Part shown: positions 34,342 through 43,712 of the stretch, one piece after another
Numbering within the stretch: the first letter of the stretch is position 1
How the letters are laid out: each line of letters begins with the position of its first letter
Assembly (NCBI GenBank): GCA_910583835.1
Contig: CAJTYM010000024.1
Coordinates: 1 to 60,757 of the forward strand
Direction: 5' to 3'
DNA length: 60,757 nucleotides
Origin: an uncultured Lachnospiraceae bacterium
GTDB taxonomy: Bacteria; Bacillota; Clostridia; Lachnospirales; Lachnospiraceae
Notes under the pieces: generated by a model
Seen by the model: the letters and a program-made list of their open reading frames with translations, nothing else
What the model was told of the DNA's origin: nothing
Databases searched by the model: none
Program-made: the position numbers and the translations under genes

Positions 34342-34438
34342 ATGAGAGGGTGGGAAGTTCCGGCAGATTTCCTGCGTTACTAGGAAAAAGGTCTTATGGA
34401 AGCAAAAGACTTTATAAAAGAAGGAGGAATTCAGGGAA

Positions 34439-37400
34439 GTGAAGAGAGCAAAGAACACACGTAAGCAGCTGTTCGCGCTTGTCCTGGCACTGGCAATGGT
34501 ACTCACATCTGTCAGTGTCCCATCAGTGACGGCAGAAGCAGCGAAGAATGTCAAGGTCAAGAAGATTCAGATCACAAACCCCAAGAAGAAGAAAGTGACG
34601 CTGGTCAAAGGCAAGACCCTCCAGATTAAGGTGAAGGTCACGCCCAAGAACGCAAAGAACAAGAAAGTATCCTACAAATCAAGCAAGAAGAAGATTGCCT
34701 CCGTATCCAAAAAAGGCAAGGTCAAGGGCCTCAAGAAGGGCACGGCGAAGATTACCGTGACCGCAAAGGACGGCAGCAAGAAGAAGGCAACCCTGACCGT
34801 GAAGGTCGTGAACCCGGTGAAGGTGACCAAGGTGACGGTCAGCCCGGCAGCCACGACGCTTGACGTCGGCAAGACGGTGGCGCTGAAAGCGGCCTGCGCG
34901 CCTAAGAATGCGACGAACAAGGAAGTAAGCTGGAAGAGCTCCGACACCGGCGTTGCCACAGTGACCGCCCAGGGCGTGGTAAAGGGCGTGAAGGCCGGCA
35001 CGGCGAAGGTCACGGCAACGGCAAAGGACGGCAGCAAGAAGAGCGCCGCCTGCACGGTGACGGTCAGGGCAGCTTCCGTAACGCCGCCCCCGACACCGCC
35101 AGCTTCAACGAAGACGCTTGCGGGCATAGCAGTCACGAAAGCGCCCACGAAGACCGAGTACTACAAGGACGAGAAGTTCGACCCGGCGGGCATGGAAGTG
35201 ACGGCAAGCTATTCCGACAAGAGCACGAAGGCGCTTGCAGCAAATGCATATACGCTCAGCCCATCCGTGGATACGCCGCTGAAGACCTCGAACAAGGCAG
35301 TGACGGTCAGCTACACGGAAGGCGGCGTGACCAAGACGGCGACGACGCCGATTAAGGTGACGCTGGCGCCTACGGTAAAGAGCCTTTCCATTGCCACTGA
35401 CCCAACCAAGACAGTATATGAAGAGGGCGAGAAGTTTGACCCGGCAGGCATGGTAGTTGAAGCAACATACTCTGACGGTTCCACGAAAGCGGTGACAGAT
35501 TATACATACCCGCAGGAGGATTTGGAGGTTACTGCAGGAGCCCAGTACAGTAAGATTGCCATCTCCTATACAGAAAAAAGTAAGACCGTGACGGCAAACG
35601 TGCAGGTCACAGTTAAGGCAGAGAACCCACTCAAATCTATCCATGTGGAGCTTGAAAAAACAACGTTGGAAAGGGAAGGCGGCTGCTTCCAGGAAGACGA
35701 TGTCACTGTGACGGCAACGTTCAATGATGACTCCACCAAGAAAATTGAGGTGGCAGACTGTATTGTGGACCCGGCTGTATTCACAAAGGAGATAACGTCC
35801 GCAACAGTCAGCTATTGGTACGGCGGAGAAAAGAAATCCGATACAGTAAGCGGATTCCGGGTAACTGCATACCGCGAGAAATACACGTTTGAAGATGCCG
35901 ACACAATCGGGACGCTTGTCAAGCGTGCAAATGAGGACGCCAATGATATCCCGACGGAAGAACATGCAGGGGACATTACGCCGCAGTTCGTGCCGGGCCT
36001 GCAGGGCAATGCACTGAAGATGGACGGCACGTACGGCGTCAGGCTCGACAAGATTGCCGGCACCGGCTCCCAGAGCTACAGCATTTCCATGTGGGTAAAA
36101 CCAGAGGCGTTCAAGACCAGCCAGGCATTGGTAATTTCCACTTCCAGTGAATTTGGCTTCAATGGCAACCCCGATGGGGAGACCTGGTGTGCGGTGGCAG
36201 ACGCCGACAGCAATGGTACGCTCAAGCTGTGGTCGCGCGATAAAGACCAGGTTTACCCGAACAGCAGTGGTTGGGTCACGGTACCTGGAAGCCCGGTGGT
36301 TCAGAAAGACAAATGGTCCCATATCGTATTGGTGGTAGATGGGACGACCACGGCAGCAGGTACGGCGCCGGAGGAGGGTGCGAGCTTCTCCTTGGGAACC
36401 CTGTATGTGAATGGCAAGAAAGTGGCGTCCGGGGATGTGTTCAACGAGAAAGCCAACGGCAGGGGCCCTAAGATGAAGACATATTTCGGTGCGAATGCAT
36501 GGTCTGCAGACGGATACTATAAAGGCTTGGTGGATGAGTTCGTATTTACCAGTGAAGTCCTGACGGAATCCGATGTGGAGGCTTATTATATCGAGAATGC
36601 CAAAGCAACCGGGCAGATTGCGGAAATCACCGCAGTATCCCCGGATGATGGGGAAGAAATTGAAGTTGAGTACGGAACGAGCCTCAAGGATCTGAAAGAC
36701 AGGCTTGCAGAAATAGCATATACGGCAAAGGTCGAAGGCAGTGAGAAGAATGTTTCCCTTACCACTACTTCCGGTATGTGGACAGTGGAGGATTACACGG
36801 TTACATCCACAGGGGAGGTAACGGCCAGCGTGAAGCTGCAGGCCCCCGATGGCTATCTGTTCAAACAGGGCGAGGGGCTGTCTGTCGGCATGGCGCGGAC
36901 GGTGACAGTCAAGATTAAAGAGCCAGTTACAGTCAGTGCGGTGACGCCGTCACAGACAGGCATAGAAGTGGAATACGGCACGCCAGATGATGCCATCAAG
37001 GAGAAGCTTGCGGAACTGACGTTCACGGCAACGACAAGCGACAGCAGCAAGTTTGAGATTGTGAATTCCAAGTCGCTGTGGACGCTGACGCCAGAGGGCG
37101 ATGGTTATAAGGCCACATTCGAACTGAAGGATAAGCCGGGCTACAAATATGCGGCCGGCGTGAAGGTGGAAGTGTCAGTCACAGTGAAGCAGCCAATCAC
37201 CATCACCGCCCTGGCAGCAGACCCAAGCACAGTTACAGTAAATTACAACACTTCCGAGGCAGATGTGAAAGATAAGCTTGCAGAGCTGGCAATCAAGGCG
37301 ACAGTCGCAGCCGGCAGCCAGGCGCCTGAAAGCATCGCCAACACGGCGGACATGTGGGAAATCACAGACTATGCAGCTGCCACGGCAGGAAACTATCAGG

Positions 37401-39745
37401 CAAAGGCGACAGCTACAGCCCCGGTCGGCTATAAATTTGCAGACAGCGTGGGCGAGGTAAGCGCCACGGTAACGGTGAAACCGCAGGGCGAGCATAAGCT
37501 CTCCGAGATTAAGGTCACCACAAAGCCCAGGGTGAAGTATATTGTCGGCGATAATTTCGACAAGACCGGCATGGTAATAACAGCCTATTATGAGGATGGG
37601 CAGAGCGAGCCCGTGACGGCACAGGCAACCATCGGCACAGCAGAGAACCTGCAGCTTGGCACACAGAAGATAGATATTTCCTACACTAAGGATGGAAAGA
37701 CAGCGACCTGCGACCTGACAATCACTACGGTCAAGGTAGAGGACGGCGCAATGGCGCACTATACATTTGACGACACCCTTGTGAATGACGAATGTAAGGG
37801 AACGGCTGCTGCAGATGCCCCGACGGCAACATGGGTAAAGAACGCGAAAGGCACAGAAGCCGGTACAAGCGATCTGGTATACGGCGAGGGCGTCAAAGGC
37901 AATGCAGTCCAGGTTGGCGCAAACGGCGCCACGGACATCGTGAAGCTTGACAAGACAGTCAAGGGCACGGACTTCTCCATCAATATGTGGGTGAAGCCAC
38001 TGGCAGTGGCAGGCGGATTCAAGCCTATTATCTGCTCCACAACCATGGCAGCAAATAACCGTTCCCTGGTCATTTACGCAAAGCCGAATTCTGCCAGCGA
38101 TGTCAGGGTTTATGGCAGCGGGCGTAAGCAGGCAAACGGAGGCGGTGCAAACGAGGAAGATATCGCTGGCGTCCTTACGGTAGGCAAGTGGACGATGCTC
38201 ACCTGGGTAAACAAGGGAACTACAACGAACTTATATGCAGATGGCGAGGAAATCAGCAATTCTGTAGTAAACATTACAGAACTGCCCAACATTTTCCTGG
38301 GCGGCCATGGCGGGGCATTCAGTGACCCGGTATTCCAGGGAATGTACGATGAGGTAGGCATTTACGACTGCTCCCTGAGCGAGAACCAGGTAAAGGCACT
38401 TTACGGTACGGTTACGCCGACCATTTCCAGTATCAGCGTGGACACAAAAGAGATTAGCCTGACAAAGGCTGAGGCAGGAAACGATGCAACTGCCATCCAG
38501 AACAAACTGAAAGCGCTGAAAATTAACGTAGCCATGAAGAACGGAACAGCTCCGGTATTTGAGAATAATACTGACTGGACATTGACACCTGCATATTCAG
38601 GAAATGCCGGAACATTTACGGCAACAAAAGAAGTGACTATCCCGGATGGCTATGACAAGACAAAGGACGTAAATACAACGCTGAGCGTGACGGTGAAAGT
38701 GGTAGACATAACATTGCAGTCCATTGCAATCACTACAGCGCCCAACAAAGGATATTATAAAGTTGGCGAGGAGTTTGATAAGACTGGCATGGTAGTGACT
38801 GCAACTTATAGCGATAACTCTACCAAAGACGTGACTGAAAATGTCACAATCACAAATGGCACAGCTGCACTGCCAAATGGAACAACGGCTGATACTGTTA
38901 CACAAGAGGTTACCATCAGCTATGCAGAAGGAGAAAGCGAAGCGAAAACTGCAGTACAGAATATCACGGTAATCAATGCTGGTACAGACCAAGGAGCAGT
39001 GCTTGCACAGATGACAGGGTACTTCAAATTCGATGGCTCATTGAAGAATGAAATCAGCGGCGGAAGCGCAGAGGAATTGGCGTTAAGCGGCAATGTGAAA
39101 GACCCAGTATCAGTAGCTTATAACAGTGAAGGGGCAGTGAATGGCAAGGCATTAAAAGTTACTGGCCCTATGGGGAAAGGCGTTAAGCTTGATGCCGTAA
39201 TTGCTGATACGGCAAACTACAGCATTTCGATGTGGGTAAAAGCAGTAAACCTTGGGGGAGATGGATTTACTTTGACTGGTACAGATGGTAAAACTATAAA
39301 TGGGGCAGCCCATGCGCCAGTACTTTACATGGGAAATGAACAAGGAAATAACACTGGTGATAAGACCACTTGGTTTTCTAACATGGGTGGAAATGCAGAA
39401 CACTTTTTGATTCGCGGTTCTGATTATGGCAGCAGAAATGACCATGAATCTGGAAATATTGAGGGTGTATTGGTAAAGGATACCTGGAAAATGATTACCT
39501 TATCAGTAAGTAATAATGCTGGTACAATCTATGTGGATGGTGAACAAAAAGGTACAGTAAATATGAAACAGACAACAAACGCATATCTGTATCTCGCAAC
39601 CTGCCCATATGATTATGCTTTTAATGCGGAATACGATGAGGTATGCATTTTTGATAACGTATCTCTGACAGAAAAGCAGATAAAAACACTCTACGACAAT
39701 TCTAAGCCAGCGGCTACTCCTTCACTGGAACAGCCCACCGAATAA
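34439..39745 (+). CDS. Large exported Ig-like/LamG surface protein
   Basis: A 1768-aa protein beginning at GTG (AAGGAGG 11 nt upstream), with a signal peptide ending near residue 33. Then two BIG2 domains (about 38-120, 125-215; each with SWKSS/SYKSS and KGLKKGTAKITV-like patterns), two or three group-3 bacterial Ig domains marked by EKFDPAGM and AxYSDxSTK (about 225-475), and three LamG/concanavalin-like domains (about 480-720, 1104-1320, 1520-1754) with YSISMWVKPEAF, FSINMWVKPLAV and YSISMWVKAVNL. Between the first two LamG domains are three related modules with EVEYGTS/EVEYGTP/VNYNTSE. No LPXTG or membrane anchor. Probably binds carbohydrate or host glycan; no catalytic domain recognised. 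Codon use shifts towards AT-rich in the last quarter. Confidence 0.88.
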   Translation: MKRAKNTRKQLFALVLALAMVLTSVSVPSVTAEAAKNVKVKKIQITNPKKKKVTLVKGKTLQIKVKVTPKNAKNKKVSYKSSKKKIASVSKKGKVKGLKKGTAKITVTAKDGSKKKATLTVKVVNPVKVTKVTVSPAATTLDVGKTVALKAACAPKNATNKEVSWKSSDTGVATVTAQGVVKGVKAGTAKVTATAKDGSKKSAACTVTVRAASVTPPPTPPASTKTLAGIAVTKAPTKTEYYKDEKFDPAGMEVTASYSDKSTKALAANAYTLSPSVDTPLKTSNKAVTVSYTEGGVTKTATTPIKVTLAPTVKSLSIATDPTKTVYEEGEKFDPAGMVVEATYSDGSTKAVTDYTYPQEDLEVTAGAQYSKIAISYTEKSKTVTANVQVTVKAENPLKSIHVELEKTTLEREGGCFQEDDVTVTATFNDDSTKKIEVADCIVDPAVFTKEITSATVSYWYGGEKKSDTVSGFRVTAYREKYTFEDADTIGTLVKRANEDANDIPTEEHAGDITPQFVPGLQGNALKMDGTYGVRLDKIAGTGSQSYSISMWVKPEAFKTSQALVISTSSEFGFNGNPDGETWCAVADADSNGTLKLWSRDKDQVYPNSSGWVTVPGSPVVQKDKWSHIVLVVDGTTTAAGTAPEEGASFSLGTLYVNGKKVASGDVFNEKANGRGPKMKTYFGANAWSADGYYKGLVDEFVFTSEVLTESDVEAYYIENAKATGQIAEITAVSPDDGEEIEVEYGTSLKDLKDRLAEIAYTAKVEGSEKNVSLTTTSGMWTVEDYTVTSTGEVTASVKLQAPDGYLFKQGEGLSVGMARTVTVKIKEPVTVSAVTPSQTGIEVEYGTPDDAIKEKLAELTFTATTSDSSKFEIVNSKSLWTLTPEGDGYKATFELKDKPGYKYAAGVKVEVSVTVKQPITITALAADPSTVTVNYNTSEADVKDKLAELAIKATVAAGSQAPESIANTADMWEITDYAAATAGNYQAKATATAPVGYKFADSVGEVSATVTVKPQGEHKLSEIKVTTKPRVKYIVGDNFDKTGMVITAYYEDGQSEPVTAQATIGTAENLQLGTQKIDISYTKDGKTATCDLTITTVKVEDGAMAHYTFDDTLVNDECKGTAAADAPTATWVKNAKGTEAGTSDLVYGEGVKGNAVQVGANGATDIVKLDKTVKGTDFSINMWVKPLAVAGGFKPIICSTTMAANNRSLVIYAKPNSASDVRVYGSGRKQANGGGANEEDIAGVLTVGKWTMLTWVNKGTTTNLYADGEEISNSVVNITELPNIFLGGHGGAFSDPVFQGMYDEVGIYDCSLSENQVKALYGTVTPTISSISVDTKEISLTKAEAGNDATAIQNKLKALKINVAMKNGTAPVFENNTDWTLTPAYSGNAGTFTATKEVTIPDGYDKTKDVNTTLSVTVKVVDITLQSIAITTAPNKGYYKVGEEFDKTGMVVTATYSDNSTKDVTENVTITNGTAALPNGTTADTVTQEVTISYAEGESEAKTAVQNITVINAGTDQGAVLAQMTGYFKFDGSLKNEISGGSAEELALSGNVKDPVSVAYNSEGAVNGKALKVTGPMGKGVKLDAVIADTANYSISMWVKAVNLGGDGFTLTGTDGKTINGAAHAPVLYMGNEQGNNTGDKTTWFSNMGGNAEHFLIRGSDYGSRNDHESGNIEGVLVKDTWKMITLSVSNNAGTIYVDGEQKGTVNMKQTTNAYLYLATCPYDYAFNAEYDEVCIFDNVSLTEKQIKTLYDNSKPAATPSLEQPTE

Positions 39746-39782
39746 AAATTGAATCATTTTGGCAGGAAACTGCTGACACAGA

Positions 39783-39818
39783 GCCGGGAGCCGGAGAGAA
39801 ATTTCTCTGGTTCCCGGC
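39783..39818 (+). terminator. Intrinsic terminator after the Ig-LamG gene
   Basis: GCCGGGAGCCGGAGAG pairs with CTCTGGTTCCCGGC around AAATTT; T-tail weak (ATTGTT). It abuts the next promoter. Confidence 0.75.
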
Positions 39819-39819
39819 A

Positions 39820-39848
39820 TTGTTAATTGCTGCTGTTTCGCGTATAAT
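39820..39848 (+). promoter_or_regulatory. Sigma-A promoter of the first ATPase-nuclease gene
   Basis: TTGTTA at 39820-39825, 17-nt spacer, TATAAT at 39843-39848. Confidence 0.7.
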
Positions 39849-39874
39849 AGAAGACAGACAAGGAGGCATTGCCT

Positions 39875-41446
39875 ATGGGAATTTATCTAAATCCGGGAAA
39901 TAAAAATTTTTGGGAATCTACCCGCTCGGAAATCTATGTGGATAAGAGCGGGCTGATTTCATTTCTTAACGGATGTTTAAATACAAAGGAGAAATTCATC
40001 TGTGTCAGCAGACCGCGGCGTTTTGGCAAGTCCATGACCCTTGAGATGCTTGCCGCTTATTACAGCCGTGGATGTGATTCAGCAGAATTGTTCCGGGGAC
40101 TTAAGATAGAGTCAGACCCTAATTTTTTACAGCATCTGAATCAGTACGATGTGATTTACCTCAACATGCAGCAGTTCCTTAGCGAGGCGCAGCCGGGGAA
40201 AGTGACGGAATATCTGGAACAGGAGGTGCTTGAGGAAATATGCGAGGAGTATGGGGAGTTTCTGAAACAGCAGGGTATAGGGCTTGCCGCCGCCCTGAGG
40301 AAAATATACGCCAGGACGGGCAGGGAATTCATTTTCCTGATTGACGAATGGGACTGTGTGATGCGCGAGAAAAAGGAGGCGGAGGACCTGCAGCGGCATT
40401 ACCTTGACTATCTGCGCAATCTTTTAAAGGACAGGGAGTACGTTGCGCTGGCATATATGACAGGAATCCTGCCGGTCAAGAAATATGGCTCACACTCCGC
40501 GCTGAATATGTTCTGGGAATATTCCATGACTGACCAGAAAGAATTGGAGGAATATACCGGTTTTACAGAAGGGGAAGTGAAAGAACTTTGCGCGCGGTAT
40601 GGGATGGATTTTGCGGAGACCAGCAGTTGGTATGACGGATATGTTTTCCGGAAATTCCATCATGTATATAATCCCAGGTCTGTCGTTGGGGCAATGCGCC
40701 ATAGGGATTTCTCAAGCTACTGGACCTCGACAGAGACATACGAGGCGTTGAAAATCTATATGGATATGGACTATGATGGGCTGCGCCGGGATATTGTGCA
40801 GATGCTTGGCGGTGGGCGCGTTGCAGTGAACACCCACAGCTTCCAGAACGACATGAAGAATTTTAAGACCAAGGACGATGTGCTTACGCTGCTCATTCAT
40901 CTTGGTTACCTTGCTTATGATTCGCTGGCAAGGGAAGCATTCATCCCCAACAAGGAGATTGCGGGGGAATTTGAAAATGCCATGAGCACGGGCGGCTGGC
41001 AGGAGGTCATGTGCGTTCTCAAAGCTTCGGAAAAGCTATTGCAGGACACGCTGAGGTGCGATGAGAAGCGTGTCGCAGAGGGGCTGGATGCCGCGCACAT
41101 GGAGGCAGCATCCATATTGCAATACAACGATGAGAATTCCCTCAGCTGTGCGATTGGGCTTGCCTATTTCAGTGCAAGGAGGGAATACCGTCTGATACGG
41201 GAACTGCCAGCGGGGCGCGGTTTTGCAGATATTGTATTCCTGCCATTACCCCAGTCGGGGAAACCTGCATTGCTCGTGGAACTAAAATATGGCAAGACAG
41301 CCAGTGCAGCCATAGCGCAGATAAAGGAGAGGAAGTATGCGAAAGCCCTGGAGGGCTATACAGGCGGCATTCTGCTTGTCGGCATAAACTATGACAAAAG
41401 TAAGAAGACGCACAGCTGCAGGATAGAAAAAATGGATTTGCACTGA
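39875..41446 (+). CDS. AAA-ATPase-like protein with C-terminal PD-(D/E)XK nuclease domain
   Basis: A 523-aa protein of the AAA-ATPase_like (N-terminal) plus PDDEXK_9 (C-terminal) class. Walker A is SRPRRFGKSMTLEML, Walker B FIFLIDEWD. The N-terminal YVDKSGLISFLN signature is typical of the family, as is MTGILPVKKYGSHSALNMF. The nuclease motif is GRGFADIVFLP...PALLVELKYGK (Asp, then Glu-x-Lys), so catalytic residues appear intact. ATG 39875 is eight bases from AAGGAGG. Members occur in many copies in Bacteroidetes and Lachnospiraceae; their role is unproven, with mobile-element or defence roles proposed. A second, differently built ATPase-nuclease follows immediately. Confidence 0.88.
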   Translation: MGIYLNPGNKNFWESTRSEIYVDKSGLISFLNGCLNTKEKFICVSRPRRFGKSMTLEMLAAYYSRGCDSAELFRGLKIESDPNFLQHLNQYDVIYLNMQQFLSEAQPGKVTEYLEQEVLEEICEEYGEFLKQQGIGLAAALRKIYARTGREFIFLIDEWDCVMREKKEAEDLQRHYLDYLRNLLKDREYVALAYMTGILPVKKYGSHSALNMFWEYSMTDQKELEEYTGFTEGEVKELCARYGMDFAETSSWYDGYVFRKFHHVYNPRSVVGAMRHRDFSSYWTSTETYEALKIYMDMDYDGLRRDIVQMLGGGRVAVNTHSFQNDMKNFKTKDDVLTLLIHLGYLAYDSLAREAFIPNKEIAGEFENAMSTGGWQEVMCVLKASEKLLQDTLRCDEKRVAEGLDAAHMEAASILQYNDENSLSCAIGLAYFSARREYRLIRELPAGRGFADIVFLPLPQSGKPALLVELKYGKTASAAIAQIKERKYAKALEGYTGGILLVGINYDKSKKTHSCRIEKMDLH

Positions 41447-41514
41447 ATAAGAGGTATGATAGGATTATTATAAGAATTGGCATATATTTGGACAAGAAGG
41501 TGGTGAAACGGAGA

Positions 41515-43110
41515 ATGTGTAAAAAGTTTAACGTGACAGGTCTGTGCAAACCTAATATTCATTATATGGTAGATATCAGCAATCGTTTGGAACAGCTTGA
41601 AAAAATGATTCAAGAGGGGGCGTATTTTGCAATAAACAAGGCTAGGCAGTATGGGAAGACAACCACATTATATTTGTTAAAAAAACGGTTAGAAGCAGAA
41701 TATGCTGTTTTTTCTATTAGTTTTGAAGGCGTGGGAGAAGAAGCATTTGTAGATTCAGACAGCATTTCCCGCATGTTTTGCGGTCTGCTCTATGATACAA
41801 TTTTTTATAAAGAGGTAATAGATATTCCCGATGAAGCAACGAAGTTGTTGCATGATATTATTACAGATAAAGAATCAAAGATATCGCTGAGGGAGCTTTC
41901 TAATGTGATTTCAAAGATTTGCAGGATGATTTGCAGACCTGTGGTTTTGATGGTTGATGAGGTGGACCAGGCAGGGAATTTTAAATCTTTTATTGAATTC
42001 TTGGGAATGCTGAGGGAGAAATATCTAAAGCGAGATACAAGGCCGGCTTTTCAGTCTGTGATTTTAGTTGGAGTTTATGATATCAAGAATTTGAAATTGA
42101 AAATACGGACGGAAACGGAACACCAGTATAACAGCCCATGGAATATTGCTGTAAATGTCGATGTTAATTTGGAATTTCAAGTCAAAGATATTGAAGGGAT
42201 GCTGAAGTGTTATGAAAAAGATTATGGCACTGGCATGGATATTCAATTAATAGCAGGTCTGCTGTTCGAGTATACCTCAGGTTATCCGTTTCTGGTTTCT
42301 CGTTTATGCCAGATTTTGGATGAACTGTCATCAGGAAAATATCAATATACAGGCAGAAACAAGGCATGGTCGAAAGAAGGAGTATTAGAGGCAGCCAAAT
42401 TACTGCTGTCCGAGGAAAATACGTTATTTGATGATATAAGAAAGAAGTTGGAACAGTTTAAAGAACTTTATGAAATATTATATGAAATACTTTATTTGGG
42501 GAAGAGTTTTCCGTTTAATCAATATAACACTGCAATAGATATTGCAAAAATGTTTGGTTTTGTGAAAAATGATTGTGGAAATGTAGCAATTTCAAACCGT
42601 ATTTTTGAAACGTGGCTATATAATTTCTTTGTGTCTGAAGAAAGCATAGGAAATGTAATTTATGCCGCTGGCGCCAGAGATAAAAACCAGTTTGTGAAAG
42701 ATGGGCATTTGAATATGCAGCAAATACTGGAAAGGTTTGTGGTTCATTTCACGGATTTATATGGAAAAAATAATCGGACATTTATAGAAAAGTTTGGAAG
42801 GAAATATTTTTTGTTTTATTTAAAACCAATCATTAATGGGACTGGCAATTACTACGTGGAAGCTGAAACGCGTGATGAAGGCAGAACAGATGTTGTTGTA
42901 GATTATCATGGAGAACAGTTTGTGGTGGAAATGAAAATATGGCGTGGTGAATCTTATCACCAGCGAGGAGAAAGACAATTGTTAAACTATCTGGAAGCTT
43001 ATCATCTTGATACAGGGTATATGCTGAGTTTTAATTTCAATAAGAACAAGGAGATTGGGGTAAAAAAGATTCAACTGGAAGGAAAAACCTTGATAGAAGC
43101 AGTTGTTTGA
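41515..43110 (+). CDS. AAA-like ATPase with C-terminal PD-(D/E)XK nuclease-like domain
   Basis: A 531-aa protein of a second ATPase family (AAA_35-like), recognised by the start KKFNVTGLCKPNIHYMVDIS, Walker A NKARQYGKTTTLYLL and Walker B VVLMVDEVDQ. A C-terminal nuclease-like region has EGRTDVVVDYHGEQFVVEMK (Asp, Glu-x-Lys) and the downstream QLLNYLEAY helix. It is more AT-rich than the preceding gene, suggesting separate origin. The ATG at 41515 matches family N-termini; AAGGTGG stands about 11 nt upstream, and TTG 41488 is an alternative. It follows the first ATPase-nuclease by 68 nt in the same direction. Confidence 0.82.
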   Translation: MCKKFNVTGLCKPNIHYMVDISNRLEQLEKMIQEGAYFAINKARQYGKTTTLYLLKKRLEAEYAVFSISFEGVGEEAFVDSDSISRMFCGLLYDTIFYKEVIDIPDEATKLLHDIITDKESKISLRELSNVISKICRMICRPVVLMVDEVDQAGNFKSFIEFLGMLREKYLKRDTRPAFQSVILVGVYDIKNLKLKIRTETEHQYNSPWNIAVNVDVNLEFQVKDIEGMLKCYEKDYGTGMDIQLIAGLLFEYTSGYPFLVSRLCQILDELSSGKYQYTGRNKAWSKEGVLEAAKLLLSEENTLFDDIRKKLEQFKELYEILYEILYLGKSFPFNQYNTAIDIAKMFGFVKNDCGNVAISNRIFETWLYNFFVSEESIGNVIYAAGARDKNQFVKDGHLNMQQILERFVVHFTDLYGKNNRTFIEKFGRKYFLFYLKPIINGTGNYYVEAETRDEGRTDVVVDYHGEQFVVEMKIWRGESYHQRGERQLLNYLEAYHLDTGYMLSFNFNKNKEIGVKKIQLEGKTLIEAVV

Positions 43111-43166
43111 ATTCTTAAGTGCAATGATGGATACTGAAACTGCCAAAGCAAGAAGGAGCGGAACGA

Positions 43167-43640
43167 ATGATGGAAATTAAACTGCAAAGGGCAGATACAA
43201 CGGATGCCAAAATCCTGCACGAGATGCAGGTAGCATCATTTCAGGAATTATACGACAGATATCAGGACCATGATACCAGTCCGGCAAATGAAGAAGCTGA
43301 TAAAATCGAAGAACGCCTGAGGCAGGAAATGACATATTATTATTTTATTCTCTGCGGGCAGCAGAAAGTAGGCGCTGTCCGTGTCATTGATGAGAAACAG
43401 GCTGGCAAAAGTAAGTGGATATCGCCGATATTTGTATTGCCGGAATTTCAGGATAAGGGGATTGCACAGAAAGCAATCAGTCTGTGCGAGGAGATTCATG
43501 GCTCAGAAGGCTGGGAGTTAGAGACAATTATGCAGGAAGAGAAAAACTGCCATCTGTATGAGAAGATGGGATACAGGAAAACAGGCAGGACAGAGGCTAT
43601 CAACGACAAACTGACCCTGGTATTCTATGAAAAGTTATGA
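43167..43640 (+). CDS. GNAT family N-acetyltransferase
   Basis: A 157-aa GNAT protein. The acetyl-CoA binding motif A is visible as SPIFVLPEFQDKGIAQKAIS (Q/R-x-x-G-x-G/A form), preceded by beta-strand VGAVRVIDE and followed by the motif B region CHLYEKMGYRKTGR. AAGGAG eight bases upstream sets the ATG at 43167 (a second ATG follows directly). Acetylates a small molecule or protein amine; the substrate cannot be told. Lies 56 nt after the ATPase-nuclease but with its own RBS; possibly an unrelated gene. Confidence 0.88.
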   Translation: MMEIKLQRADTTDAKILHEMQVASFQELYDRYQDHDTSPANEEADKIEERLRQEMTYYYFILCGQQKVGAVRVIDEKQAGKSKWISPIFVLPEFQDKGIAQKAISLCEEIHGSEGWELETIMQEEKNCHLYEKMGYRKTGRTEAINDKLTLVFYEKL

Positions 43641-43712
43641 TGGAAACCTTTTGGCACTATAATTTACAAGATGGGGAAACTCAAAATTTTAACGGATAGT
43701 ATGGGAGAAATT

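Noticed and set aside
35105..36322. 405-codon minus-strand frame inside the Ig-LamG gene
   Set aside because: Antisense shadow; high Cys/His/Arg content and no RBS.
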